Positions 37,222-47,385 of a DNA stretch of 64,000 nt are shown here, one piece after another. Position 1 is the first letter of the stretch, and each line of letters opens with the position of its first letter. The translations under genes were made by a program, and so were the position numbers. The notes beneath the pieces are model-generated. The model saw only the letters and a list, made by a program, of their open reading frames with translations, searched no databases and was not told the DNA's origin. Origin of the DNA: Lithodes maja (taxonomy: Eukaryota; Arthropoda; Malacostraca; Decapoda; Lithodidae); assembly GCA_037953745.1 (NCBI GenBank), contig JBAKBP010000757.1:124001-188000 (forward strand), read 5' to 3'.

Positions 37222-40143
37222 TTAGTACTCCTGCTTGCTGTGGTATTCAGCAAAGCACGGTATAGCACATAGTGACAGCCGGCACTCCACACACTGCATG
37301 GTGGTCTTTTTCTGCTTCCTCGGCCTCACCTGGCTGTTCCAGCAGACATGGCACCGCCTTCTGCTAATGGTGACTCCATCTCGTTCCAGAGGCAGGTAAC
37401 CGAGCTTGTGCACATTTACAAACTGTGCACACTGCATGCGGTCCTGAACGGGGCGCCCAGGTTGTGCCACTGCCCTCTGTGGCATAGCATACCTGTCCAG
37501 GAGCTCCACCAACACCTGTTTTTGGAACCTCCGCAGGCTACTGAACTTCCTGGGTGTGCGCGGATTCCGAAGCCTGTAGATATTATAGGCATTCAGCATT
37601 GACATGTCCACCATGTGAAGAAAGAACTTTTTGTACCATCTGCACGAGGTACGCAGACAGTCGATGAAGCCTATCTGCATGTCGGACTTGTCCACCAGCC
37701 TCATATTTATGTTGTAGTCAATTACAGCATCGGGCTTGGTCACCCTGACTTGGGTGCGGCGATCCACCTTGCCAGTCTCAACCATTTCCCCCTTGTGGAC
37801 GGTGCTCAGGAGGTTGACCTTCCGCTGGTCGTGCCAGTGGATAGCCAGAATGGGTCCCGACTTCTTCTTGAAGACATCGCCTTTCTTTGTTTTAGGAGGG
37901 AAACTTGGCATGCCCTTCCTTTTTGCTCTAACTGTGCCTACAGTCCCCGTCTGGCGCTCATGGAGGTACTTTGAGAGAGTGGGGGACGTGTAGTAGTTGT
38001 CCGTGTAGAGGACGTGATTCTTTTGGAAGTACCGGTTCATCATGGCTTGAACCACTGCTCCGCCAAAGCCAATGAGGGGGTCTATTGCCACGTCCCCTTC
38101 CTTCCCGCTGTAGACCAGGAAGTCCAGGACATAGCCAGTTTGGCAATCGCACAGCACAAAGAACTTTATACCAAAGCGATGTCTCTTTGAGGGGATGTAC
38201 TGCCTGAAGCTCAGCTTTCCCCGGAACAGCACAAGAGACTCGTCAATACAGACGTTGCAGAAGGGCATGAAGTAGGACGTGAAACGTTCTCTCATCATCT
38301 CGTACAACGTCCTAATCTTCCACAGTTTGTCAGGGAGATGCATGTCGGTGTTGGTGACAAGATGGAGCGCTCCGAGGATGTCGAGGTACCGGTCCCGAGA
38401 GATGTATTTCCCGAAGGCAGGGGTGGATATTAGATCTTTGGTGATCCAATAGTCAGCCAACCTGTGCTTCTTCACATGAGGCATTAGCATGGTGATTGCC
38501 AGGAACACCATGAACTCGGGATGAGTCACTGGGGTCCACCGCTTCATGTGGCCCTTGGTCACCTTGCCAAAAAAGTTAACCTGGACTTGGTAGTGCTTAT
38601 TTGTCTCTTTTATGACAAAGTCAGTAACCTCCTTATCAAAAAATGCCTCAAAAAGCTCATGTGGTCGAGCATTGGGGCCTGCAGGAAAACTTGGGGTAAC
38701 TCCTGGAGCATCCTGTACCTCATCAAAAGGGGTTACATCAGGGTCAATGACTTCATCAGCAGCCACATCCTGCCAGTTGAAAATATAAAATCCGTCCTTC
38801 TGGCGACGCTGACGAGGAGCTACAGCGGGGGCAGCACGCCCACGAACTTTGGCGGCGCGAACCCTAGGGCGGCCAGGAGCGCGACGGCGCCCAGGCCCAG
38901 CCCGGCGGCCAGCCAGGCGGCCAGGGCGGCCAGGAGCACGACGGCCCTGGGCAAAGCGTCTGGGTTGAGGGTCGTCGATGTCCATAAATTCGTCATCGTC
39001 GTTGTCGTCAGAGCCGTCATCTTGCCCTGACGGTGGACCCAGGTAATCATGGCCAGAGTCGTCTGTGAGGTGCCCTTCATCTTCAGAGCCCCCCTCATAA
39101 TCTCGCGGGGAACGAATGATGCGTGGGCGGCGTGTAGGTCGGCGAGGTGGGGAAGGAGTGGGAGGTGAGGCTCTGTCATCTTCATGCAGAGGTTCGGGGC
39201 TCCTTGGCCTACGATGAGTCGTAGACAGCACTGGTTCAGTGTCTGTAGGTGCAGGTATGGATGCGAGGTTGAAAACATCATGAGGAACCTCTGTTGTAGG
39301 CTGGAGAGGTGGGGTGGACCCTGGGGAAACTTGCGGGGGCGTATGGCTTGGAGCGGCAGGGGTGGAAGCCGCAGGGGTGGAAGCCGCGGGAGCCTCGAAC
39401 AAAGAGCGCCTACTTGTAGCTCCTTTTTTAACATATTTTCTCCCTTTTCCCTTTTCTTTAGTAGTATGTCTCCTCTCGGGGGAAATAGGGGGTAAATAGG
39501 CCGAAAGTGGGGGTTCCTCAACCCTAGGCAGTGCTGGTGGTGGTGGGGAAGAATGGCGGGAGCCTGGGGCAACTTGGGTGGCGTGGGTAGATAAGGAAGA
39601 CAATGGCGGGTCAACCTCGGCCTCACGCGCAGCCTCACTGGCACCCTCACGCACTGCTCCCTCACCAAGTTTTAGGGCCTCTTTCCTGGCTGCCGCGGCC
39701 GCCTTCTTGAGAACTTGCTTCTTATAGAAACGTATCTTGAATGGGGATTTAGCTGGCGAAGGGCTAGGTGTCGTGTCACTCAACCTAAACTTGGCAGTCG
39801 ACCTAGTGCTGTCCCATTCGCTCACTCTCACTACACTCTTATCACCTTGCACAACTATATCACGTTCAGTACTATCATCACTTTCATCGTCATGCTCAAA
39901 TCCAATAAAAAGCGCGTCTCTTTCATGGATTTCGTCTAGATCGTCAACATCTTCACTATAGTGAGACTGATAAGACTCGGAGCTATCACTGGCCAAGTCA
40001 TCAACACTATTTTTGCCTTCACCACGTTCATAACTCCTCAAAGCTATTTCAATACCTCCGGGAGTCAACGCATCTTTTACGTGCCTTTGCGTTAGGGCGC
40101 GACGAACATGAGCAGGCGTCGAAGGGAGCGTAGAATCGGACAA
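37222..40143 (-). CDS. piggyBac transposase (PB-2), long open frame
   Basis: 973-codon frame on the minus strand. A long acidic and Pro/Ser-rich N-terminal region is followed by an Arg-rich, AT-hook-like stretch (GRRRAPGRPRVRAAK). The transposase domain then has VCIDESLVLFRGK, YTDNYYTSPTLSKY and RLVDKSDMQIGF, giving the three catalytic aspartates. The C-terminus has CHVCWNSQVRPRK, CVECRLSLC and ends EYHSKQEY, a zinc-binding Cys domain. The start is uncertain: the frame opens with a TTG just after a TGA. The ATG at 40172 (MDTSPKSDS) is in another frame, one base off. Either a one-base indel broke the start, or translation begins otherwise. Longer than the PB-1 visible part because the N-terminus is present. 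Confidence 0.92.
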   Translation of the reverse strand: MSDSTLPSTPAHVRRALTQRHVKDALTPGGIEIALRSYERGEGKNSVDDLASDSSESYQSHYSEDVDDLDEIHERDALFIGFEHDDESDDSTERDIVVQGDKSVVRVSEWDSTRSTAKFRLSDTTPSPSPAKSPFKIRFYKKQVLKKAAAAARKEALKLGEGAVREGASEAAREAEVDPPLSSLSTHATQVAPGSRHSSPPPPALPRVEEPPLSAYLPPISPERRHTTKEKGKGRKYVKKGATSRRSLFEAPAASTPAASTPAAPSHTPPQVSPGSTPPLQPTTEVPHDVFNLASIPAPTDTEPVLSTTHRRPRSPEPLHEDDRASPPTPSPPRRPTRRPRIIRSPRDYEGGSEDEGHLTDDSGHDYLGPPSGQDDGSDDNDDDEFMDIDDPQPRRFAQGRRAPGRPGRLAGRRAGPGRRRAPGRPRVRAAKVRGRAAPAVAPRQRRQKDGFYIFNWQDVAADEVIDPDVTPFDEVQDAPGVTPSFPAGPNARPHELFEAFFDKEVTDFVIKETNKHYQVQVNFFGKVTKGHMKRWTPVTHPEFMVFLAITMLMPHVKKHRLADYWITKDLISTPAFGKYISRDRYLDILGALHLVTNTDMHLPDKLWKIRTLYEMMRERFTSYFMPFCNVCIDESLVLFRGKLSFRQYIPSKRHRFGIKFFVLCDCQTGYVLDFLVYSGKEGDVAIDPLIGFGGAVVQAMMNRYFQKNHVLYTDNYYTSPTLSKYLHERQTGTVGTVRAKRKGMPSFPPKTKKGDVFKKKSGPILAIHWHDQRKVNLLSTVHKGEMVETGKVDRRTQVRVTKPDAVIDYNINMRLVDKSDMQIGFIDCLRTSCRWYKKFFLHMVDMSMLNAYNIYRLRNPRTPRKFSSLRRFQKQVLVELLDRYAMPQRAVAQPGRPVQDRMQCAQFVNVHKLGYLPLERDGVTISRRRCHVCWNSQVRPRKQKKTTMQCVECRLSLCAIPCFAEYHSKQEY

Positions 40144-40380
40144 AGGGAATCACTTTTTGGGCTAGTATCCATGTTGGCGGCAGGGTAGAGACTGGCGTAC
40201 ATGCTGTCTGGTGGCGTCGCCTAGCGACGCCTGGTGACCACGGAGCGAAATTTTTACGCGCGCCATTCGAAAGCACACACGCAAGCAATGGTACAGTGTT
40301 GTACCACCCGGGTTCCTCGGGCCAAACCAAAATGGTACACACGTGTACCACCCGGGGTCGAAGGGTTAAGAAGAGTTAAT

Positions 40381-41195
40381 GTTTAGGTTGTTGTTGTTCC
40401 ATAAGCTGCCTGGCGAACAGCCCCGAGTCCCTAAGGAAAGCCATGGCCACGATCGGGCTATCCCACAGAACTCTCAAGGAGTGTAGATTGTGTTGGTGTA
40501 AGTGGTTGTGTGAAATGCAGTCTTCTATGATGTGTTTAATGGTATGGGGTGCTGTGTTACAACCCGGGCAGTTGTCGACAGCGGAGTCATCCAGTCTCTT
40601 TTGATAGCTCAGAATAGCTGGATGGTGTCCGCATCTCAGCCTGGCCAGGTGGACTCTGTCCTCGCGGGGAATGGAGGATTCAGAAGGATGGATTTCGGGA
40701 GGTCGTGCCTGCAGCTGCGTGTTGTCTATGAGTGATTGGATTGAATGGCGAGAGATATGAGTATGGATGTGCTTCTGGAAGCTGGTTTGGGGTGGGCAGG
40801 GAGGGAGAAAAGACAGTACTGTATTTGTGTGTGATACCGTGTGCTGGGTGTTGTTTTGATATTTCTTGGTGTCTGTGGGCGTGTTGCCATGTAGTGTTGT
40901 GGGTGGTGTTGGTTCATGGAGGCTGCTGCCAGGAATTGAGCGCCTCTCATGTCCAGATGGTCTTTGACTTTGAGGACTTTGGTTTCTTGATGTAGGTGAT
41001 CTGTAGGTGTAGTAACTGTGCAGCCTGTGATGATTTTTAGGGCTTTATTTTGAATACTGTAGTATGTAAGGTCTTATGATGTTTTTCAGCTAGGATAGAA
41101 GCCCAGGCCGGGCTTGCGTATTCCATCACTAATCTTATGTATTGTTTGTAAACTGTGGTGGTGGTTTCTTTGTTGTGTCCAAATTTTGTGTGGGT
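40381..41195 (-). pseudogene. LINE-K second copy, 3' end
   Basis: Minus-strand 3' portion of the LINE-K family. It contains QFLAAASMNQHHPQHYMAT and RYHTQI, as at 5810-6200, and a tail of (AAC)n seen as GTTGTTGTTG at 40390. It is broken by frameshifts and ends at CAAATTTTGTGTG near 41195, where unique sequence begins. Confidence 0.8.
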
Positions 41196-41238
41196 TAGTA
41201 TACATGCTTCCGGACATTACCATATAATAATTTTGCAG

Positions 41239-41363
41239 GTCTACCGAGGAGCAACCTGCAGTGGATTCATTGGCAACCGTTCCATCTACATTTATTCCCC
41301 TCAACACTTGGCCGACATGGAGAAGCGCCTCACCACAGCCATAACAGTCATCAGTCATTCAAA
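41239..41363 (+). CDS. ror: probable host exon: Ror-type frizzled-like CRD
   Basis: 125-bp candidate exon. It is preceded by TAATAATTTTGCAG (acceptor AG 41237-41238) and followed by GTAGGC (donor GT 41364-41365), and reads VYRGATCSGFIGNRSIYIYS then PQHLADMEKRLTTAITVIS. This matches the pattern of Ror1/Ror2 near the start of their cysteine-rich domain (YRG-x-C-x-x-FIGNR-x-[IV]Y, then a helix ending TAAFTMI in vertebrates). Ror proteins are Wnt-binding receptor tyrosine kinases of the plasma membrane. Without splicing the frame stops at TAG 41365, which supports a donor there. Flanks are not any repeat I recognise. No other ror exon was seen, so neighbours must lie outside the window. Alternatives: a pseudogene fragment, or another CRD protein. 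Confidence 0.72.
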
Positions 41364-41671
41364 GTAGGCTTCTTGAACAGTTGTACTGTACTTGGCATAT
41401 TTTTAATACAATTATAGCTATACTGTACGTAACCTACTGGTAATCCTTTTTCATGTTAAGATTGTACTGGTATATTCAGTTTGTTTAAGACACCGGTAGC
41501 TATTTTTATACTGTATATAAAAAAAAATATATATGTAAACAATATAGATACCAGTCGTACCAACCAGTATATTCATGTCTTACGTGAATGATGTAAAGAT
41601 TAACCAAAATCAGTGATATACAGTACTGTAGTGTTGAAATAACTTTGAAAAGTTGACAAAATTAATATAAA
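41364..41671. other. AT-rich stretch after the exon (probable intron)
   Basis: Non-coding, with short A/T runs. No element recognised. 41196-41238 before the exon is likewise unique. Confidence 0.5.
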
Positions 41672-41792
41672 CACCATAATGAGGAGGAGCACTTTATTGA
41701 CGTTTCCCAGATAGCTTCTTCAGGTCACTGACCTGAAGAAGCTATCTGCAAAACGTTGTCAATAAAGTGCTCCTCCTCATATGGTGTTCATA
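41672..41792. repeat. near-perfect hairpin of two LINE/Penelope-like tails
   Basis: Two inverted arms of about 55 bases meet at CAGGTCACTGACCTG. Each arm reads CCTGAAGAAGCTATCTG, then (A)AACGTTGTCAATAAAGTGC or its complement with a few changes, then CTCCTCCTCAT. AACGT...AATAAAG next to GAAGAAGC is reminiscent of terminal sequence of Penelope-like elements. That link is from memory and weak. Confidence 0.7.
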
Positions 41793-41864
41793 TTCATTAG
41801 CAGTACTGTAGTATCAAAATTTACCTAGTGAAATTTCAAATTGTTTCAATACAGTACCGCTAAC

Positions 41865-42350
41865 TGGGAGGTTTGACGTACCTCCCAAACTACCAAATAG
41901 GAAAACCTACTACTGTATTTGGTAGTAGTCTTGAAAAATCCAACGTCAAGGCTATTAACACAATTGCAGTGGCGACTTTTCATAGGGTAAATGACTGCAA
42001 AGTCTTCACCCCAACTGCGGTTAAATAAGTAAACGTCTAGAGTCTACTCCTTAACTTACTTTAGGAGACGTTGTACACTAACTAACACCATCACCAAAGG
42101 TGAATAAAGCATAGCAGAGAAGAAAAAGGAATTTACCTGAGTTACAGCTGAAAGCCCATACCATTTTCTGTCATAATGTTGACAACTGGTCGAACCTGAG
42201 CACAAGCATCCATTTCCCGGTATCATATTCCACGTAGAGAGAGGAGCGATGATGGGCATGGGTTTGGCCTGTGGGAGGGTACTATGTACATTGGATTTTC
42301 CAAGACTACAGTACAGTACAGTACAGTACAGTACTGTACTACCAAAAACA
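41865..42350. mobile_element. hairpin-capped DIRS-derived element H2
   Basis: Left end equals H1 (TGGGAGGTTTGACGTACC and so on) with a small insertion in the second hairpin. The interior resembles the right end of DIRS-B: GTCATAATGTTGACAACTGG and CATTTCCCGGTAT in H2 match 63800-63835 in reverse. The right end has TGGATTTTCCAAGACTAC and then decays into a (CAGTA)n tract (42305-42340). Confidence 0.78.
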
Positions 42351-42486
42351 GTAGAGTCTCGTATAGCGTGAGAAATTGGTCGATGCGCGGCCTCGCGTTA
42401 TCTGAACGATGTAACCTACCGGAAAATAGCTTATTGGTCGATCGGCACTAGAATCCTAGATACCCTTTATTTTTCGCTTTCATAGG
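42351..42486. other. decayed Tigger-type end
   Basis: CAGTAGAGTCTCGTATAGCG followed by TGAGAAATTGGTCGATG resembles T1's terminal sequence. No partner end recognised. MITE E follows. Confidence 0.5.
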
Positions 42487-42970
42487 TTAACCCTCACAGA
42501 CTGGTTATGCATTCTATAAGATATCCCCGAAACCCGGGCGATTTGGCCAAAAAACGTCTTTAATAGGCAACCGTATCTTTGGTATTTTAACTGCTACCGA
42601 ATTCCCACGCATCTCCAAGCGTAGATGTGCTTCGTACCTGTAGACTGGCATTAAGTAGAGCTCTCTTAAGTCAAGTGGTTCAGTTGTGATGACAATTTCC
42701 GTGGAGAGAGTTTCGAGGCGATGTTAGCAATATGACACACTTTTCAACACTAACTCTTGTCTAGCAGACAACAGAACAACAAACTCCGATCTTCTTCTTG
42801 TGTTTGGAGGTGCGCGGCGTCGCTCCCGGCTGTGTTTACATGTGTCATACGCACGACTTTCAAAACAAGCTTAATAGGCTTTCAAGCTTACGGTGCTCAA
42901 GAGCCCACCCGTGTTCCGGGCCCTAGTTTGTTATGGGTGCCTCAGAGCCCTTCCGGGAACCAGGGGTTAA
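42487..42970 (+). mobile_element. piggyBac-type MITE E
   Basis: TTAA at 42487-42490 and 42967-42970, ends CCCTCACAGACTGGTTATG and CCTTCCGGGAACCAGGGG. The interior is intermediate between the A and D subfamilies, with the shared block near 42640-42680 (AAGTAGAGCTCTCTTAAGTC). Confidence 0.9.
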
Positions 42971-43728
42971 ATGATACTCATTCACACACAATCAAGCATA
43001 AGAACATAAAGGAATGATAAAATAGGTACAGAAATAAGGAATTAAACATGAAATAAGGAGTTATTGTACAAAAAGGAAAATGTAGCTTCCCTTAATTCTA
43101 CAGGGGTTATGTAAAGGGGGCGAGGGGTAGGGGTATCCGAGGCTTCTTGGGGGTCACTCCTGAGTGTCACCAGTAGATGGTGACTCTGAAGTCAGCCTTT
43201 GAAGTTTCTGGAGAGACCTAGCCCGAGTGAATCTGACATCCGAGCGTCACTTGTGCAAGTTGTGGACGCCATCTTTAATGACGGAGAGAAGAAGGAGAAG
43301 ACCAGCCAGACGTTCGAAGTCCACCCTCCATTATGTTTAAAAAAAAAAACCTGTTTGCAAGCTTTTTGGTGCCCATACCTCATATTTTTTGCATTTATTA
43401 TGGCCTTTAGTGCATTCAGTGTTAGGAACTGTGGGCCTGGTGGTAATGATGATGGAATTGTATGCCTAGAACCATCAAAACAGATCATTAGACACAGTCG
43501 TCCGACGAAAGCAGCGGAAATGAACGACGATTTAGGTTGCGGACACACTGAGAGCGAGCTGGGGCGGAAGCGAGTTAAAGTGTTTGAGTGACCACACTGG
43601 AAGCAGGCGATCGCAGTGATTGCTGGGGGTTTAGCAGCACCCTGGCTAAATCACCTACATTGTACACGACCCATACACCACGAGACTTTTACTCACTATT
43701 ATTCTGTCTTGGCTATATATATACTGTA
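42971..43728. other. unassigned region with a 130-codon open frame
   Basis: The plus-strand frame 43199-43591 (MKFLERPSPSESD...ELGRKRVKVFE) has no domain I recognise. Its opposite strand is also open (43548-43192). It may be decayed Tigger interior. The remainder is AT-rich and non-coding. Confidence 0.4.
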
Positions 43729-44200
43729 CAGTAAAACCCCGCCCATCTGGTGCCCTCCCATCCGGAAACCCAAGACTTTCGGACAGGCATTCGGGTTCGG
43801 ACATAATTATGCCCAAGCCATTCGGACAAGGCCGAATGACGGGGAAAAAACATCGAGTTTGGACAGAACAGCATTGTGGGTAAGTTTCTATTCGCGCCAA
43901 AAATATTGTTTACGTCTAGTCAGGTGGTCCGCCCCAAGCGTCGTGCGCCGATCTGGACATTATCCCTGTGTTTGTGCTATTATTTCTACTCGCCTGCCCC
44001 ACGAAGACGGATAGTGATGTTGTAATGACTTCCAAGGAAGCGGAAAGTGGAGAGAAGGCTGGTGAGGCTTGTGAGAAGGCTGTTAAAAGTTGATTAGGCT
44101 AAGTTATGCCTCAATATATTACAGTATTGCAAAAATAAGAAGGTAAAAGTTGATTAACTGTGGTAAGAAAATAAAAAGTTCAGTTCTTTTTTTAAGTGGC
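43729..44200 (+). mobile_element. Tigger-type left end (T2)
   Basis: CAGTAAAACCCCGCCCATCTGG preceded by TA. The interior has TTCGGACA and CGGACATAATTA motifs. A matching inverted end, CCGGGGTTTTACTG followed by TA, lies at 51060-51073. If they belong together, CR1-E and FB1 were inserted into this element. No transposase frame is visible. Confidence 0.55.
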
Positions 44201-44359
44201 AAAAAGTTTTCAGTGTTCTAATGTATACAGTACTGTACATGAAAAATGTGCTGCAGTTGCAATCCTTGTTTTTGTATGGCACCTCCACTACCACCCACTC
44301 CACTCCACCCTACACTCTACACCCTACTCCACCTTCACTGTCCACTCCACTTACAGGAC

Positions 44360-46036
44360 AGGTCAGTAAGAAAAGGACACTGTGTTGCTTTTTACTGGAG
44401 AGTGAGGGACGGAAAATTGAAGAAGTGGTTTATAAGAGTAGAAGGGAGGGGGAGATCAGGGAGGGAAGAGAATGTGATAGGAGTTATGACGGAGGAGGAG
44501 AACGGGGTGGAGGTGTCACAGGGAGAGACAGAAGACAAAGTGGCAGACCCAGTAGTGCTAAGGGGGGAGTAGGGTACGGACAGGAGGAGCGGGATGGTGT
44601 AATTGCTGAAGGAATGGTTGATGGATTAAGGATTATGTTTAGTAATGTGGATGTGTTTACCCAGGACAAGAAAAGAAAACTGATATGTAGGTTGCAGGAT
44701 GAAGAGGAAAAACCTGACCTTACAGGAAGTAAGACCAAAAAATGCTAGAATTGAAAGGGAACTGGTGGAGTATAGTTTGGAGGGTTTTGAGTTATATGAG
44801 AGAAATGCTATTAGAGCAGAGGTCGGAAGAGGACTGTTTATTTATGTATGAAAAGAGCTCAAGGTTAACGAGGTGGTTATGAGACAGCAGTATTGTGAGT
44901 ATTTGTGTATTGAAGTAAAATATGCAAGAGGATCAATTCTAATTGCCTCTATATATAGAAGCCCAAATAATAGTAGGGGAGAGGATGATTACCTATTGAA
45001 AGCAATGGAGGAAATAGATAATAGAGAGAACAAATATAAAATTTTGATTGGAGATTTCAATTTGCCAAGGATCAACTGGGCAAATTGTACTACTCCAGCG
45101 GGACAGGGTAGCCTGGAAAATAAGTTTATAGAGAAAGTGAGAGATTGTTTTTTAACAATGAGGAGGATATAGTGAAACATGTCAATGTGGATAGCCCTAT
45201 AGGTCGTAGTGACCATGCCTGTATAAGCTTTAGTTGCAATATTAAAACAGAGGGATAATAGAAGCAATAGAAAAATATACATGTATGATAGAGCAGATTA
45301 TGAGCTGCTGAGACGGTGTTTGGACATTGACTGGGGGGAATACTTGAACGGTGAAGACGCTGAAGGAATGTGGAGGAAAATTAGAGTCAAACTGGAGAAT
45401 GCTGTATCCAAAAGTGTACCAGTAAGGGAATACAAGGATAAAACAAAATTGAGGAAAAGAACGAACCCAGAATTGCCAATGAAAAGAAAGCTTTGGACAT
45501 TGATTAGATGAAAGAAACGATTGTGGGAAAGTCTAAAATTGTTAAAAAAGAACAGGGGGTCTAGTATAGAAGCTAAAGAAGTGGATCTGGAACGTAGACA
45601 AATAAACAATAAAATAAGGTGGGAGACAAGGAGGGGGATGAAGGAGAGGGAGAGAGAGATTGCTAGAAATGTGAAGGATAATCCAAAAATATTCTGGAAG
45701 TACATTCAGGAAAAGTTAACAAGAAGAGTAGGGATCCCAGAGCTGGTAGGGGGGTTGGATGATGGGAGTAGAGCGGAGACTGATAAGGAGAGAGCAGAGG
45801 TGCTGGGGAAATACTTTGGGGGGTACTAACAGTAGAGTCGGATGATGCAGTGCCTACTATTCCCATCAAACAGGCACCGGCACTAGAACTAATAGAGTTT
45901 TCCCATGCTAGAATAAGAAGGGCTATAGAAAAAATTAACAGAAGTAAGTCCCTGGGACCGGATGGGATACACCCAAGAATCATAAAGGAAGGAGGTGAGA
46001 TGTTAGTAGAGCCATTGAAAATGTTATTTGAGGTAT
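44360..46036 (+). pseudogene. CR1 LINE CR1-E, segment 1
   Basis: Longest CR1 copy at the 5' side. It starts upstream of the endonuclease (open frame to 44748, ...GMVDGLRIMFSNVDVFTQD), then decays by indels near 44715, an in-frame TGA near 44848 and a deletion near 45158. The endonuclease and linker are readable in pieces (45281-45829), and SKSLGPDGIHPRIIKE starts the RT. It is cut at GAGGTATC by an L2-like LINE and resumes at 46772. Confidence 0.85.
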
Positions 46037-46771
46037 CTCTATTTGGTGAAGCCGTTTATAACCAGACGTTGCCTCCTGACGTTGGTTCACTCATTGGTCT
46101 TCTCTCGTGTTGATTATTGCAATGCCCTGTTGGTGGGTCTTCCAAATTATATTTTGAAGAAAGTTCAGTCTGTTCTTAACAGGGCCGCAAGACTAATTTT
46201 TGGTGTTCCACCTAGAACTCCTACTACATCTCTTCACATAGAACTGCACTGGCTGCCAGTAAGAGCAAGAATAGAATTTAAGTTGTGTTTGGTGACTTTT
46301 AAGGTTCTCAAATTTGGTGAGCCTAGGTACCTTGCGGAGCTGCTCAGGCGCCCACCGGCACACCATGGTGTAGTTGTGCGTCATGACAATGACCCTTTTC
46401 GTCTTGATGAACCAAGGGCTTTCCAGCAGTCTTCTTTCTTTGAGAGGTCATTCTCCTACATGGCTCCGAGGTTGTATAACAGGTTGCCGCTGTCCATGAG
46501 ACAACTGAGTTCTGTTGAATGCTTCAAGAGACAACTTAAGACTTTTCTCTTTGAGAGAAGCTATGATCTTGAGAGAGGTGTCATGACAGATGGCTATAGA
46601 GTTTAGGCTATTTTGCCACTGCTAGTGATTGTTAAATGTGTGTTGTATATAAACCTTCTTTTGATGCATTGATTTTTGTTCTTTTTTCTTTCTCTTTTCG
46701 AGCGCTAGTGAATTCTTCGGAAAAATTGGCGCTTATGAGAAATAAGTAACATGCTTATTATTATTATTATT
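46037..46771 (+). mobile_element. L2-like LINE 3' fragment inside CR1-E
   Basis: Coding remnant of the C-terminal RT region (FSRVDYCNALLVGLPNYIL, LNRAARLIFGV, IELHWLPVRARIEFKL), a frame to 46606, then a 3' UTR ending in (ATT)n at about 46757-46771. The text pattern fits L2/CR1-group LINEs. TATC on both sides may be the target duplication. The frame is intact in this part. Confidence 0.8.
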
Positions 46772-47385
46772 TATCGTTTAATACAGGACAAATCCCGATG
46801 GACTGGAGAGAGGCGAACATAACAGCTATATTTAAGAAGGGAAAAAGAAATGACCCAGGGAATTATAGACCAGTCAGTTTGACAAGTGTTGTGTGTAAAC
46901 TAATGGAAACGGTAATTAGAGAAGGAATAATGGAGCATATTAAGTCAAACCAACTTTTCAGTGGGAGACAGTTCGGATTCTTGCCGGGGAGGTCGACGGT
47001 ACTACAGCTAATTAAGGTGGTAGATGATTGGATGCAAATTCTAGAAGATGGTGATGTAATAGACGTGGTATATTGCGATTTTATGAAGGCCTTCGATAAG
47101 GTCCCACATAAAAGGTTAATAGAGAAAGTTAGAAGCTATAATATAGGGGAGAAATGTGTGAAATGGATAGAAGCCTTCCTGAAAGATCGGAGACAGAGGG
47201 TACTGGTGAATGGAATAGGCTCGGGGTGGAGGGAAATTACAAGTGGGGTACCTCAGGGATCTGTGTTGGGACCACTGCTGTTCGTTATATTTATCAACGA
47301 CTTACCGGTACCTGAAGTTATAACTAATGGAAGTGAGGTATACCTGTATGCGGATGACACTAAGCTGTATAGAAGAGTGAGGAGT
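46772..47385 (+). pseudogene. CR1-E, segment 2 (RT core)
   Basis: RT motifs NYRPVSLTSVVCKLMETV, YCDFMKAFDKVPHKRL, SGVPQGSVLGPLLFVIFIND and LYADDTKLYRR. There is a six-base extra CCGGTA near 47306 that adds two codons without shifting the frame. It is interrupted after GTGAGGAG by RTE-B. Confidence 0.9.

Larger units (their letters stand above)
36162..40369 (-). mobile_element. complete piggyBac element PB-2
   Basis: Bounded by TTAA at 36162-36165 and 40366-40369; ends CCCTCCAACCCCGGC and CCCGGGGTCGAAGGG. The transposase is on the minus strand, with the 177-bp array between its stop and the left end and the shared block at 36315-36354 (GAGTAGAGGTCTCTAG). Both ends, the target duplication and the long open frame make this the best candidate for a recently mobile element here. 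Confidence 0.95.
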
